This document shows positions 17,310 to 27,700 of a stretch of DNA of 64,000 nucleotides, in pieces (position 1 is the first letter of the stretch; every line of letters starts with the position of its first letter). The stretch is from NCBI RefSeq assembly GCF_000969825.1, contig NZ_KQ033919.1, positions 2,329,788 through 2,393,787 on the forward strand, in the 5' to 3' direction. The DNA is from Parabacteroides gordonii MS-1 = DSM 23371 (lineage in GTDB: Bacteria; Bacteroidota; Bacteroidia; Bacteroidales; Tannerellaceae). The notes beneath the pieces are model-generated. The model searched no databases. It was not told the origin of the DNA and saw only the letters and a list, made by a program, of their open reading frames with translations. The position numbers and the translations under genes are program-made.

Positions 17310-19626
17310 TCTTGGTAACTACACTTTCTTTGGCTTCCGGTGTAGCTGATAATACCAGATAAACTCCTGTCGCAACACGGCCTCCTTTTCTACTTCGGCA
17401 ATCCCAGGTGAAAGTTCCTCCGGCAGATTTACCCTGATATATGATATTACCTCTCAGATCTGTAATTTTTACATTCGAATCGTTCATTAATCCGACAATT
17501 GTAACCCGGTCGCTATGTTCCGGACGCACAGGGTTTGGGTAAGCGTATACATTTGAATAGTCTTCTTTTCCCTCTGTAGCATCGCCCATATAAGATACCA
17601 GTCCATTTTCAGTACCAATAAAAACTTCTCCGGTCAGCTGATTTATTGTCAATGAATTAATCTGATTAGATGGGAGAGGAGAGTTAGCTGTTGTAAAGTT
17701 CTCAATAGTTTCCATGCCATCTTCGCTAACTAAAAATACACCGGAGCTTTGGGTAGCTATCCATTTACGGTTTCCACCGTCTACAGCAATAGCGTTTATT
17801 TGTTCTCCGTCCAGAAAGTTATAAGGAACATCGTTTATTTCATCGGCAGGACGAATAACCCGGCTGCATCTTATCTCTTCCAGTTTAGCTTTGGGATTGG
17901 TACAGTAAATCGGGCCTCTATTAGTTCCAATCCAGACCTGTCCATTTTTATCTTCAGTAATGCAAAAGTAACCGCTGGCATCGATTGTACCGTTTATATC
18001 ACTGAATGTTTTTACAAAACGATGTTCGTCATCGCCAGTATCGTCTATGGTTCCGTTATCATCAAATATTAAAATGCCAGATTCATTTCCATAGGGAACA
18101 TTAACCCATTTACGATTATCGGATGTGATTGTTATTTTATCAGCCATGTGTACACCCGTGAAGTTATTGAAATGAAAAGTCCCCCAAGTTCCATCTGCTT
18201 TATATACTTTAAGAACATCTTCTACTTCACAATTAGTGGCCCATAAGTTACCTTCCTTATCGAAGGTTATACCGCCTATGCGAATGTAGTCATAAATACT
18301 TAAACCTTTTACAGGAGTGAGCGTACAATTTTCGGTATCTGTGTTATATAATGCAGTAGCTTTTTTGTCTTTTAATTCTGCAATACCTTGACCATAAGAA
18401 GATATATAATAGTGTTCAGGATTTTTGGGATCAACAGCTATTCCTGTATAGTCCCAGAAATACCTGAAGTTTTTATTAATATCATTTTCATCGAAGTTAA
18501 ACCATTTTCCATCTTCATACTCCATGAATGTTCCGGGTCTTCCCCAGCGATCAGTCCAACGTCCGCCACCGATAACCAATAATTTATTTTCATGTGTTGT
18601 CATGAAATAATTATAGTTACGTTTCGGATATTGTGTATCATTATTGGTATTTTCCAGAATGATTTGGTATTGATTATTTTTCTTTTGTATACCTTTTATT
18701 CCGTTTGTACCTGAAGCTATCCAGAATGTATTAGGATCTTTAAGAGATGCCACACAGTTTATAATACCTACATTGATAACATCTCTGTTAGAATTAGATA
18801 AAGAAGAATAAATATATAATTCAGAACTGGTATAAGATATTAGTTTATTGTTTTGAATAACCATATCTTTCAGGTTATCATTTTTTAATAAACTTTTTAC
18901 TGTACCGTCTGTTTGTTGATAATAAATACCGCTTTTGTTCTTTTGATTTTGATCGGCTAATAGACAAAGATTATTTTGAAAGAAACATATTTGACTAATA
19001 CTATCTGTGTCGAATTCAGATGAAGATAATGCATAAGTTTTCCATTCATTATAATCCAGTAAATTACTATCTAATGAAGCATATATTAAACCAGTAGCAG
19101 AAGCTGCATAGATATGGTCATTATTAATAGCAACAGAATATATTACTCTATTTAGTTTATAAGTATCTTTCACTTCTTTTTTATTCATATTCAGAACGAT
19201 GATTCCAAAATCAGTGGATAGATAAGCAAATTCTTTATATAGGTAGATGCTATTGATAGTTTTATTTGTTACGCTTGAATTATCAAGTAGATAAGATAAG
19301 TTATATACACCATTTTCTCCTAATAGATCAATATTTCCGTTACTGTAAGTGATGAGTAAAGTATTTACTTCAGGATTAAAACTTATATGATTTATATCAT
19401 TATCGCTTAAGCCTGTTTGTCTTGAATAATGAGTAATGCTATTATCTTCTTTGTTATAGCTATATAAAGAACCGTCTGCTACTGCATATACATGATTATT
19501 ACCTTCGGTAATCTTTGTTGTTGTATAATAAGCTAGATAAGTATTCCATTCTCCTACACTTTTTTGAGCTATAATATAAGGGGCTGTAATACAAATTAAT
19601 AAAAGAGTATATACTATTCTTCTCAT
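17293..19626 (-). CDS. porZ: PorZ-like T9SS component, beta-propeller protein
   Basis: A 777-residue exported protein with signal peptide MRRIVYTLLLICITAPYIIA. The N-terminal part, KSVGEWNTYLAYYTTTKITE through many propeller repeats such as VYAVADGSLYSYNKEDN and KWIATQSSGVFLVSEDG, matches PorZ. In Porphyromonas PorZ is part of the T9SS attachment complex on the cell surface, working with the PorU sortase. The last ~85 residues (YAYPNPVRPEHSDRVTIVGL, GNIIYQGKSAGG, GVYLVLSATPEAKESVV) form the sorting-type C-terminal domain. Length agrees closely with the known protein. It is the last gene of the leuS-side minus-strand cluster, 3 bases after rdgB. A generic two-component propeller lipoprotein is the main alternative but is less likely. 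Confidence 0.82.
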   Translation of the reverse strand: MRRIVYTLLLICITAPYIIAQKSVGEWNTYLAYYTTTKITEGNNHVYAVADGSLYSYNKEDNSITHYSRQTGLSDNDINHISFNPEVNTLLITYSNGNIDLLGENGVYNLSYLLDNSSVTNKTINSIYLYKEFAYLSTDFGIIVLNMNKKEVKDTYKLNRVIYSVAINNDHIYAASATGLIYASLDSNLLDYNEWKTYALSSSEFDTDSISQICFFQNNLCLLADQNQKNKSGIYYQQTDGTVKSLLKNDNLKDMVIQNNKLISYTSSELYIYSSLSNSNRDVINVGIINCVASLKDPNTFWIASGTNGIKGIQKKNNQYQIILENTNNDTQYPKRNYNYFMTTHENKLLVIGGGRWTDRWGRPGTFMEYEDGKWFNFDENDINKNFRYFWDYTGIAVDPKNPEHYYISSYGQGIAELKDKKATALYNTDTENCTLTPVKGLSIYDYIRIGGITFDKEGNLWATNCEVEDVLKVYKADGTWGTFHFNNFTGVHMADKITITSDNRKWVNVPYGNESGILIFDDNGTIDDTGDDEHRFVKTFSDINGTIDASGYFCITEDKNGQVWIGTNRGPIYCTNPKAKLEEIRCSRVIRPADEINDVPYNFLDGEQINAIAVDGGNRKWIATQSSGVFLVSEDGMETIENFTTANSPLPSNQINSLTINQLTGEVFIGTENGLVSYMGDATEGKEDYSNVYAYPNPVRPEHSDRVTIVGLMNDSNVKITDLRGNIIYQGKSAGGTFTWDCRSRKGGRVATGVYLVLSATPEAKESVVTKIMVVK

Positions 19627-19629
19627 AAC

Positions 19630-20211
19630 TTATTCTGATAATGTAGATAAAAATGCACTCAATTTCTTAACAGCTTCAGCCCGGTGACTGATCGTATTTT
19701 TAATATCATTACCCATTTCGGCAAATGTTTGCTCAAAACTGTATGGCTTGAAGATTGGATCATATCCAAAACCACTTGTTCCACGTTTTTCATTCGTGAT
19801 CTGACCATTTACTACACCTTCGAACAAATATTCTTTACCATCTAAAATCAGGGCGATAACAGTACGGAAACGGGCATTACGATTTTCTTTCCCATTCATT
19901 TCCTGAAGAAGTTTCTTCATATTAGCTTCAGAGTCATGACCAGGGCCGGCGTAGCGGGCTGAATATACTCCGGGTGCATTATTTAAAGCTTCCACTTCAA
20001 GACCGGTATCATCGGCAAAACAGTCGTAACCGAATTTTTCTTTGATATAGCGAGCTTTTTGTAAAGCGTTTCCTTCCAGAGTATCAGCTGTTTCCGGGAT
20101 ATCATCGTGACAATTGATAGCAGCTAAACTAATTATTTCAGTGTAACCTGCTGTTATTTTCTGTACTTCATCCAACTTATGTTGGTTATTTGTAGCAAAT
20201 ACGAGTTTCAT
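19630..20211 (-). CDS. rdgB: Non-canonical purine NTP pyrophosphatase (RdgB/HAM1)
   Basis: A 193-residue enzyme that hydrolyses dITP, ITP and XTP to monophosphates, keeping deaminated purines out of nucleic acids. [43 protein letters not shown] and [11 protein letters not shown] are the HAM1-family motifs, and the C-terminal [10 protein letters not shown] is also typical. It lies 3 bases before porZ and downstream of a hairpin terminator that separates it from the yitT-like gene. Confidence 0.93.
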   Translation of the reverse strand: MKLVFATNNQHKLDEVQKITAGYTEIISLAAINCHDDIPETADTLEGNALQKARYIKEKFGYDCFADDTGLEVEALNNAPGVYSARYAGPGHDSEANMKKLLQEMNGKENRNARFRTVIALILDGKEYLFEGVVNGQITNEKRGTSGFGYDPIFKPYSFEQTFAEMGNDIKNTISHRAEAVKKLSAFLSTLSE

Positions 20212-20232
20212 GTTTGTAAATATATAAATAAA

Positions 20233-20274
20233 AAAGCACTTCTGTACGATATGTATAACGTATGGAAGTGCTTT
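20233..20274 (-). terminator. Rho-independent terminator between yitT-like gene and rdgB
   Basis: AAAGCACTTC (20233-20242) pairs exactly with GAAGTGCTTT (20265-20274). On the minus strand the hairpin is followed by a T-rich run (TTTTTTATTT overlapping the stem end), the right direction to end the leuS and yitT-like message. Some read-through or an unseen promoter must serve rdgB and porZ. Confidence 0.7.
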
Positions 20275-20294
20275 AAATTGTTTGAATAATCGTT

Positions 20295-21176
20295 TTATGT
20301 CTTTATCTGATCAAATCCTTCTCCATATACTCCGCGGACGATGCTTTGTGATATGAATGCCTGGTGGTCTATTTGTTTTACCAGGCGGAAGATGGATATG
20401 GATTCTGATTTTTTAGCTAACAAGACAACTACTTTGACCGGTTTTTTGGAGTAACCTCCTACGCCATCAAGGATGGTACATCCACGATCCAGATCATGGA
20501 TGATCCGATCAGCTATCTCATCGTATTTTTGTGAGAATATGAGGAATTGTACGGATTGGCGGTTACCGTTTAACACCATGTCGAGGACATAGTTGCTGAT
20601 AATCATTTCAACAAAACCGAACACGATCTTATCCACATTATGGAATAGGAAGAAGGAAGAGCTGATGATGAAGAAATCACAGAACAACAAGGCACGTCCG
20701 ATGGATATGTTCTTGTATTTGTTTACAATAGCTCCGATAATATCCGTTCCTCCGGTACTTCCGTTGGCGGAAAATACCAATCCCAATCCGGCACCACAGA
20801 GGAGGGCACCGATCATAATGGCCATAAATGGCTGATCATGTAAGATCGGATTTCCTTTCAGCAACCATTCAAAAAATGACAGGGAAGCTGAAAGCGAGAA
20901 TACTCCAAAGATTGTCTTTATCAGGAATTTAAGTCCTAAAATCTTTAGAGCGGCTAATAGTAAGACAACATTGATAACAAAGTATGAAACCGATACCGGT
21001 ATGGCGCCGCCGGTGGCAAAGAATATCAATGCACAAATACCACTGACACCACCGGTAACAATCTCATTAGACAGGATAAATGCGTTGAATCCGAAACCGT
21101 ATAAAATGGTTCCGAACAGAATCATCAGATAATCCTGTATGGAAAAGAAAACTTTATAAAACTGAGCTGTTCTCAT
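20295..21176 (-). CDS. YitT family membrane protein (DUF161/DUF2179)
   Basis: A 293-residue protein with about five membrane segments in residues 15-190, including [23 protein letters not shown], a hallmark of the YitT family. A soluble C-terminal DUF2179 domain follows ([33 protein letters not shown]). Family function is unsettled; transport has been suggested. The start codon directly abuts the leuS stop, so the two are surely co-transcribed. Confidence 0.88.
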   Translation of the reverse strand: MRTAQFYKVFFSIQDYLMILFGTILYGFGFNAFILSNEIVTGGVSGICALIFFATGGAIPVSVSYFVINVVLLLAALKILGLKFLIKTIFGVFSLSASLSFFEWLLKGNPILHDQPFMAIMIGALLCGAGLGLVFSANGSTGGTDIIGAIVNKYKNISIGRALLFCDFFIISSSFFLFHNVDKIVFGFVEMIISNYVLDMVLNGNRQSVQFLIFSQKYDEIADRIIHDLDRGCTILDGVGGYSKKPVKVVVLLAKKSESISIFRLVKQIDHQAFISQSIVRGVYGEGFDQIKT

Positions 21177-24014
21177 TTAGATAACGATATTAACGATCTT
21201 ACCTGGAACGACAATCACCTTTTTAGGAGTTTTGCCTTCCATCCATTTAGCGGAACTTTCGTGGCTGAGAGCAACCTTTTCTACCTCTTCGCGGGGCATA
21301 TCAGCCGGGAGTTCCAGATTGAAGCGGACTTTTCCGTTGAATGAGATGGCGTAAATAACTGAATTTTCTTTCAGATATTCTTCGTTGTGCTGCGGCCACG
21401 GAGCATCGCATATCGTTGTGGTATGACCACATACATGCCATAACTCTTCTGCAGTATGAGGTGCAAACGGGGCAAGTAATATGATCAATTGCTCCAGGAT
21501 AGCACGCTTATTGCATTTCAGGCTGCCTAATTCGTTAATACAGATCATGAAAGCACTGATAGAAGTATTAAAAGAGAAATGCTCGATATCGAATGTAACT
21601 TTCTTGATCAGTTTATGTAATGATTTTAATTCTTCAGCTGTCGGTTCAGCGTCTGTGATCTGTAAGCTTTCCGTATTGCCATAGAATAAAGCCCACAGTT
21701 TCTTCAGGAAACGGTGAACACCGTCGATGCCGTTCGTATCCCAGGGTTTAGACTGTTCCAACGGGCCTAAGAACATTTCATACAGACGCAAAGTATCCGC
21801 ACCGTATTTGTCTACGATCATATCCGGGTTTACTACGTTGAACATAGATTTGGACATCTTTTCAACAGCCCATCCGCAGACATATTTACCATCTTCCAGT
21901 ATGAACTCTGCTGTATGATATTCCGGACGCCAGTTTTTGAAAGCTTCAATATCCAGGATATCGTTGGAAACGATGTTTACATCCACATGGATAGGAGTTA
22001 CTTCATACTGGTCTTTCAGGTTCAGAGATACGAATGTGTTGGTATCTTTGATACGATATACGAAGTTGGAACGTCCCTGGATCATACCCTGGTTGATCAG
22101 TTTCTGGAATGGTTCATCTTCGCAAATGACACCCATATCATACAGGAATTTATTCCAGAAACGGCTGTAAATCAGGTGACCGGTAGCATGTTCCGTACCA
22201 CCTATATACAGGTCTACATTGCGCCAGTATCCGTTCACATCCTTATCGACCAATCCTTTATTATTGTGCGGATCCATATAACGCAGGTAATAAGCGGATG
22301 AACCGGCAAATCCCGGCATTGTGCAAAGTTCCAGCGGGAAGATTGTTTTGTTATCTATTTTGGATGTTTCTACAACTTCTTTGTTTACAGAATCCCAGGC
22401 CCATTTAGTAGCATGTCCCAATGGAGGTTCGCCTGTTGCGGTGGGCAGGAATTTATCTACTTCCGGCAATTGCAGGGGCAGTGCTTCCATCGGCAGCATC
22501 TGAGGCAGTCCGTTGGCATCATAATACACAGGGAACGGTTCGCCCCAATAACGTTGACGGCTGAAGATAGCGTCACGCAGGCGGTAGTTTATTTTTACAC
22601 GTCCTAACTTATGTTCTGCTACAAATTTCTTGGTAGCGGCAATAGCTTCTTTAACAGTCAATCCATTCAGTGACAACTCGCAATAAGGAGTTACATCCGG
22701 TCTCGGTGAGTTGCAGACGATACCTTCTTTAGCATCGAAACTTTCTTCGCTTATGTCGCAGCCTTCGATCAATGGGATGATAGGCAGGTTGAAATGTTTG
22801 GCGAAAGCATAGTCGCGGCTATCGTGAGCCGGAACAGCCATGATAGCTCCTGTTCCGTAACCGGCCAACACGTAATCGCTGATCCATACAGGCACTGCAT
22901 CTCCGGTGAACGGATTGATTGCATACGATCCGCTGAATACACCTGTTACCTGACGGTCGGCAATACGTTCACGTTCGGTACGTTTTTTAGTACGTTCCAG
23001 ATAAGCATCTACTTCTTGTTTCTGCTCCGGAGTAGTCAATTTCTCAACCAGTTCGCTTTCGGGAGCCAACACCATAAAGGTTACACCGAACATAGTATCG
23101 GCACGGGTGGTGAAGATCGTAAATTCCAGATCGCTGTCTTTTACTTTGAAGTTAACTTCGGCACCTTCGCTACGTCCAATCCAGTTACGTTGTGTATCTT
23201 TCAACGAGTCTGTCCAGTCGATCGTATCCAGTCCGTCCAGCAAACGTTGTGCATAGGCGGATACACGCAGACACCACTGGCGCATCATTTTTTGTTCGAC
23301 AGGAAAGCCGCCACGTTCGGACACGCCATTTACTACCTCATCGTTAGCCAATACGGTTCCCAGTTCCGAGCACCAGTTTACCATTGTATCACCCAGGTAA
23401 GCGATACGGTAGTTCAGTAATATTTCTTGTTTTTCCTTGTCGCTTTTAGCTTTCCACTCATCGGCAGTGAAGCTCATTTCTTCACCACAGGCAACGTTAA
23501 GACCTTCCGTTCCTACTGCTTCGAAAGCTTCGATCAGGCTATCGATAGGAAGTGCTTTCTTTTCATCGTTGCAATAGTAGCTGTTGAACATTTTGATAAA
23601 TGCCCATTGTGTCCAGTGGTAATATTCCGGTTCGCATGTGCGGATTTCACGGCTCCAGTCGTAGCTGAAACCTATCTTATCCATCTGCTCACGATAACGG
23701 GCGATATTTTGTTTTGTAGTTACTTCGGGATGTTGTCCGGTCTGGATGGCATATTGTTCTGCGGGCAAGCCGTAAGCATCGTATCCCATCGGGTGTAATA
23801 CGTTGAATCCCTGTAACCGTTTGAAACGGGAATAAATGTCAGATGCGATGTAACCGAGCGGATGTCCTACATGTAGTCCGGCGCCCGATGGGTAAGGGAA
23901 CATATCCAACACGTAGTATTTGGGTTTATCCTTATTTTCTTTCACTTTATAAACCCCGTTGGCAATCCAGTATTCTTGCCATTTTTTCTCGATTTCTCTG
24001 AAATTGTACTCCAT
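21177..24014 (-). CDS. leuS: Leucyl-tRNA synthetase
   Basis: A 945-residue class I aminoacyl-tRNA synthetase that charges tRNA-Leu. The HIGH-type signature is in [19 protein letters not shown] (about residues 41-59). The editing domain carries [18 protein letters not shown], and the KMSKS loop is [15 protein letters not shown]. The anticodon-binding region and the C-terminal [13 protein letters not shown] are intact. The length is somewhat above the E. coli enzyme, as usual in Bacteroidota. First gene of the minus-strand cluster leuS, yitT-like, rdgB, porZ. Confidence 0.97.
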   Translation of the reverse strand: MEYNFREIEKKWQEYWIANGVYKVKENKDKPKYYVLDMFPYPSGAGLHVGHPLGYIASDIYSRFKRLQGFNVLHPMGYDAYGLPAEQYAIQTGQHPEVTTKQNIARYREQMDKIGFSYDWSREIRTCEPEYYHWTQWAFIKMFNSYYCNDEKKALPIDSLIEAFEAVGTEGLNVACGEEMSFTADEWKAKSDKEKQEILLNYRIAYLGDTMVNWCSELGTVLANDEVVNGVSERGGFPVEQKMMRQWCLRVSAYAQRLLDGLDTIDWTDSLKDTQRNWIGRSEGAEVNFKVKDSDLEFTIFTTRADTMFGVTFMVLAPESELVEKLTTPEQKQEVDAYLERTKKRTERERIADRQVTGVFSGSYAINPFTGDAVPVWISDYVLAGYGTGAIMAVPAHDSRDYAFAKHFNLPIIPLIEGCDISEESFDAKEGIVCNSPRPDVTPYCELSLNGLTVKEAIAATKKFVAEHKLGRVKINYRLRDAIFSRQRYWGEPFPVYYDANGLPQMLPMEALPLQLPEVDKFLPTATGEPPLGHATKWAWDSVNKEVVETSKIDNKTIFPLELCTMPGFAGSSAYYLRYMDPHNNKGLVDKDVNGYWRNVDLYIGGTEHATGHLIYSRFWNKFLYDMGVICEDEPFQKLINQGMIQGRSNFVYRIKDTNTFVSLNLKDQYEVTPIHVDVNIVSNDILDIEAFKNWRPEYHTAEFILEDGKYVCGWAVEKMSKSMFNVVNPDMIVDKYGADTLRLYEMFLGPLEQSKPWDTNGIDGVHRFLKKLWALFYGNTESLQITDAEPTAEELKSLHKLIKKVTFDIEHFSFNTSISAFMICINELGSLKCNKRAILEQLIILLAPFAPHTAEELWHVCGHTTTICDAPWPQHNEEYLKENSVIYAISFNGKVRFNLELPADMPREEVEKVALSHESSAKWMEGKTPKKVIVVPGKIVNIVI

Positions 24015-24053
24015 AATATCTAATCGTTTTTTATCGTTTTCAGTTTAAAGCCA

Positions 24054-24061
24054 CAAAGTTA
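24054..24061 (-). promoter_or_regulatory. Promoter -7 box for leuS
   Basis: Minus-strand TAACTTTG matches TAnnTTTG exactly, 40 bases upstream of the leuS start. Confidence 0.55.
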
Positions 24062-24189
24062 GTTATTTTATTTAGTTTTACTTCACATAACTAATCTTCG
24101 GTAAGGGTTTGTTGTTCTTTTTGAACGAAGACTCGTACATAATTAACCTGCTGACGCAGATACTTATTTGCTTCATTTCATCCTGTTAT

Positions 24190-24227
24190 AGTTTCTTCCT
24201 GGGAAACTCTAGTTCTTCGCCCAGGAA
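24190..24227. repeat. Overlapping alternative hairpins upstream of the small beta-grasp-like gene
   Basis: AGTTTC (24190-24195) can pair with GAAACT (24203-24208), while TTCCTGGG (24196-24203) can pair exactly with CCCAGGAA (24220-24227). The two stems compete for shared bases. A promoter-like TTTCTTTG occurs downstream, so it is unclear whether this lies within the transcript. Confidence 0.4.
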
Positions 24228-24311
24228 ATTGTAGTTTCAGGAGTTCAGTATTCTTCTTTTATTTTGTTTCTTTGTAAAGCATATAAGAAATATTACAAAA
24301 CTCTGATTTAT

Positions 24312-24731
24312 ATGAAGATATTTGTTAATGTAAAGCAGTTGGGGAAACGACGGAATGCTGTTGAAGATAAAGAGGTGTTATTGGATGCTGTTCCCGGTAC
24401 GGTCGCGGAATTGATCGTTGCGATCGTTATCCGGCAGGTGGAGGAATACAATGAACGGTTGGAACAAAATGATCTGTTGAAGTATCTTACGGATGAAGAG
24501 ATAAAAGACAGGGCGACAACGGGAAAGGTTAGCTTTGAATTTAATTATAATGGCCTGCCTGCCGATACGGAGAAAGCTGTTCGTAATGCCTTGCAATCGT
24601 TTGAAGACGGCATATTCCGTGTCTTTCTGAATGAAGAGGAACTGGAATCGCCCGATCAGATAATTGATTTGAAAGAAGAAGATAAACTAACTTTTATCCG
24701 GTTGACCATGCTGGCCGGTCGTATGTGGTAA
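24312..24731 (+). CDS. Small protein of possible beta-grasp (ubiquitin-like) fold
   Basis: The frame opens at 24264, but ATG 24312 gives the more natural start MKIFVNVKQLGKRRNAVED (139 residues). I do not recognise a named family. The ends look like a beta-grasp protein of the MoaD/ThiS type: a first strand KIFVNVKQ, then AVPGTVAELI, and a C-terminal VFLNEEELESPDQIIDL followed by DKLTFIRLTMLAGRMW. In MoaD/ThiS the chain ends in GG; here AGRMW replaces it, so covalent activation is doubtful. A charged helical insert (QVEEYNERLEQNDLLKYLTD) sits in the middle. It lies 22 bases before the giant DUF4132 gene and is almost certainly its operon partner. Confidence 0.7.
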   Translation: MKIFVNVKQLGKRRNAVEDKEVLLDAVPGTVAELIVAIVIRQVEEYNERLEQNDLLKYLTDEEIKDRATTGKVSFEFNYNGLPADTEKAVRNALQSFEDGIFRVFLNEEELESPDQIIDLKEEDKLTFIRLTMLAGRMW

Positions 24732-24738
24732 TGTAAAG

Positions 24739-24745
24739 AAGGAGG
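24739..24745 (+). promoter_or_regulatory. Strong Shine-Dalgarno site for the DUF4132 gene
   Basis: AAGGAGG sits 8 bases before ATG 24754, a textbook anti-SD match. Bacteroidota genes rarely use such sites, and none of the neighbouring starts I checked shows one. It fixes the DUF4132 start. Confidence 0.65.
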
Positions 24746-24753
24746 GAAGCAAC

Positions 24754-27700
24754 ATGAGTTTATTCTGGAGAAAAGAATCCAATCAATACGTCTCCGATTA
24801 TGTAGACAAAATCGTAAGTAACAAAAACAAACTTAGTGAAAACGAACGCGCTTTATTCGATTTGCTGATCAAGCGGATGACGGACTATACCTATGAAGCC
24901 GATCGTTACCTGTATGGATTAATGCTTAAAGGCGAGTTCAGTTATATCGGCCAACTTTTCGAGGACGATCGCTATCATGTGCTGAAGCATATGTTGGGCG
25001 ATGAATATGCCGGCAAGTATGTCGCCTGGCTGAATAAGATGGCCTTTATCCCTTATACTTCCGGTTATTACCGCCGGCCGCTTCGCTCTGCAAACGGTGG
25101 ACTTCATTACGTGAAAGCATTGGATGCCCTGAAAGACTTCCTAGCTATCAAAGCTTCGGGTCTTTCGCTTGAAACCCTTATGGAAGGTGGCCGTACCGAA
25201 GAGGAGCGCGCCTTTATCTCGGACATCAGTTTCCATCACCTGATGAGTGTGGAGATAGACGCCGGAAATAACGCTATCATCCAAAAGACGAAAGATATTA
25301 TCTGCGGAGAAGAAAACAACGGAAGAATATCATATAGTTTATTGCAGGGAATAGTCACAAGCAGTAATCGTGAACTCTATGAATTGGAGGGTAAACTTCT
25401 TTTGGCCGCCCGCTTGCAGGAAGGACTTCGACAGTCTATCTGTGAAACAATGGATAGCGGTACGACAGAAGCCTTTATCTATCTTTTCAATATAATCCGG
25501 ACAAATGACCTGCAACGTTTCTCATCGGTTAAACGAGCTGTGGGAACCTGGACAGGATTGGTCAATGAGGCGAATACTGACCGTATCAATCAGAAACTGA
25601 TCGAGTTGATCCATCTGATGCTGACTGACCCAACTTACGCCGACTCCTGTCTGAAAAGCGAGGATAGCATCGAAGTGTATATGGCCCTTTGGACGAAAGG
25701 TTTCTTTAAGATGGAAGACCTCGACGTCTGTGCCAATGAAATCATAAAAGAAGGGGTAAAACATAAGATACAAGTTCTGTTCTATTATCTTGTAGCTACC
25801 CAATGCGACTGGCTACGTGAGAAACTATCTAAGCAAGCCTTGGAGTTATATTCCGGTGATCTGTCGATTGTAGCTGCCTTCCTCGACAGTTATTTGCATA
25901 GCGTATCGTTGGGATATTATAGTGATAAGAAGAAAGACCATTCTTATTTCGAATCACTGGCTGAAGCCAGGAAGCATTATGATATACTGAAAGATATCTA
26001 TAATCAGCTACCGAAGAAACAAACATTCTCTCCGTTTATCTTTCCCTGGCATAGTGTGGAATTGTCCCGGCAGGATATAACCAGAAAGATGGTTGCCATT
26101 GTCTATGTGCTGGGAAGCGAAGAACTGTTGAACGATCTGTGTAATTACTACGACCAGATGGATAGCAGTGTGCGCCATTGCGTAATCAGGGATTTGCTGA
26201 ACGATCCTTCTTCAGCCATACAGGTCGATACAGTTGTAAAAGCATTGGGCGACCGGGCTGAATATCCCCGGAAGTCTGCTTATGAGGTATTGAATAAAAT
26301 GGAATTATCCGGCAAACAGTATTTGTCTATCGAAGAACTGTTGAAATATAAATCGGGCGAACTGCGTCAACAAGCAATCTCCCTGCTCTTGAAACAGGAT
26401 AAAGAAGCCCTGTCCGGCAGTATCGAACGTCTGCTTACTGCTACTGTGTCGGAAAAGCGGTTAGCCGGATTGGATATGTTGCTTACCATCCGTAAGAAAG
26501 AAGAGTATACCGGAACTTATAAAAAAGCAGTTTCGTCGGTAAGCACAATAAATAATCCGACCTCGAAGGAACAACTGCTGATCGACCAGCTGACAGAAGA
26601 ACATTCACCTTCGGAAGCCTATACCAAGGCGAATGGTTTCGGCCTGTATGATCCCGACTTTGCGGTTTCAGTGCCTGACCTGAAAATGGATGATGGTTTT
26701 GATATGAAGCAAGTTTTCCCTATCCTGCAGGAAGGCTCTTTTCTGAAGAAGCTGTTCGGAAAGAAACAGGAAGATGTCTATACGATCCTGGAAAAGCTGA
26801 ATGAACTGGTTACCCGAAATGCCGGGTATGAGTATAAGACCCGTTACGGTTATTCTGTTTTACTTGGAAATAGTTTTTGGGAGACGGAAGGAAGCAATAA
26901 AGATATGCCTGAGATAGACCGTTATCCGCTGGCGGATGTATGGCGTAAATTCTATGAAGAGGAGATAGGCGATTTTGCCACCTTGCTACAAATCTACTTC
27001 TTTATAAATACTAGCTGGGATGATGTCCGGGAGTCCGGACGTCCGGATGAAGTAAGCAAATACTATTCTCCGGCTATCCGTTCTTTTTACGGTTTCGACC
27101 TGACGGACAGGAAATCCCGGGTGGGTAAACTGAATTATGTGAATATTGTTAACCAGATACTTACCATCTTGTCAAGAGCATACTGGGATAACCGGTATGC
27201 CCGCAGTGTGGCAAGAAATATAATGATTGGTTTTGGCCGTACCCTCAACAAGAGTAACCTATCCAGAATATATGAATACGAAACATACGGTGGCAGGAAA
27301 GAACGTTATACCACTTTCATATTCAGGGATGTGCGTATCGCTTTCTGGCTGACCGATCTCTTCGACTGGGATACCGATGAAGAATTTGTTTCTTATTTTA
27401 TGCTCCGCTATAAGTTTTATCAGATGGCGGATTATTTCATGACCGATCCAGTCAGTGTAAGTCCGGAGAATAACCCTTCCATATTGGATTTTGCCAAAGC
27501 GTACGAAATGGGACTGATACCCGAAGCTGAGGTCATGAAAGAACTGATGGTACGCCGTGCTTCTGAAGATTCGCTTAGCTTCGTCTCCCGCTACTTTACC
27601 GACTCATTGAGCCATTGGCAAAAACAGAAGATAAAGAAGTATGAATATACGGAGTTCACGAAATTTCGTGAACTGGCAAACAAAGTGATCGGCCGTATCC

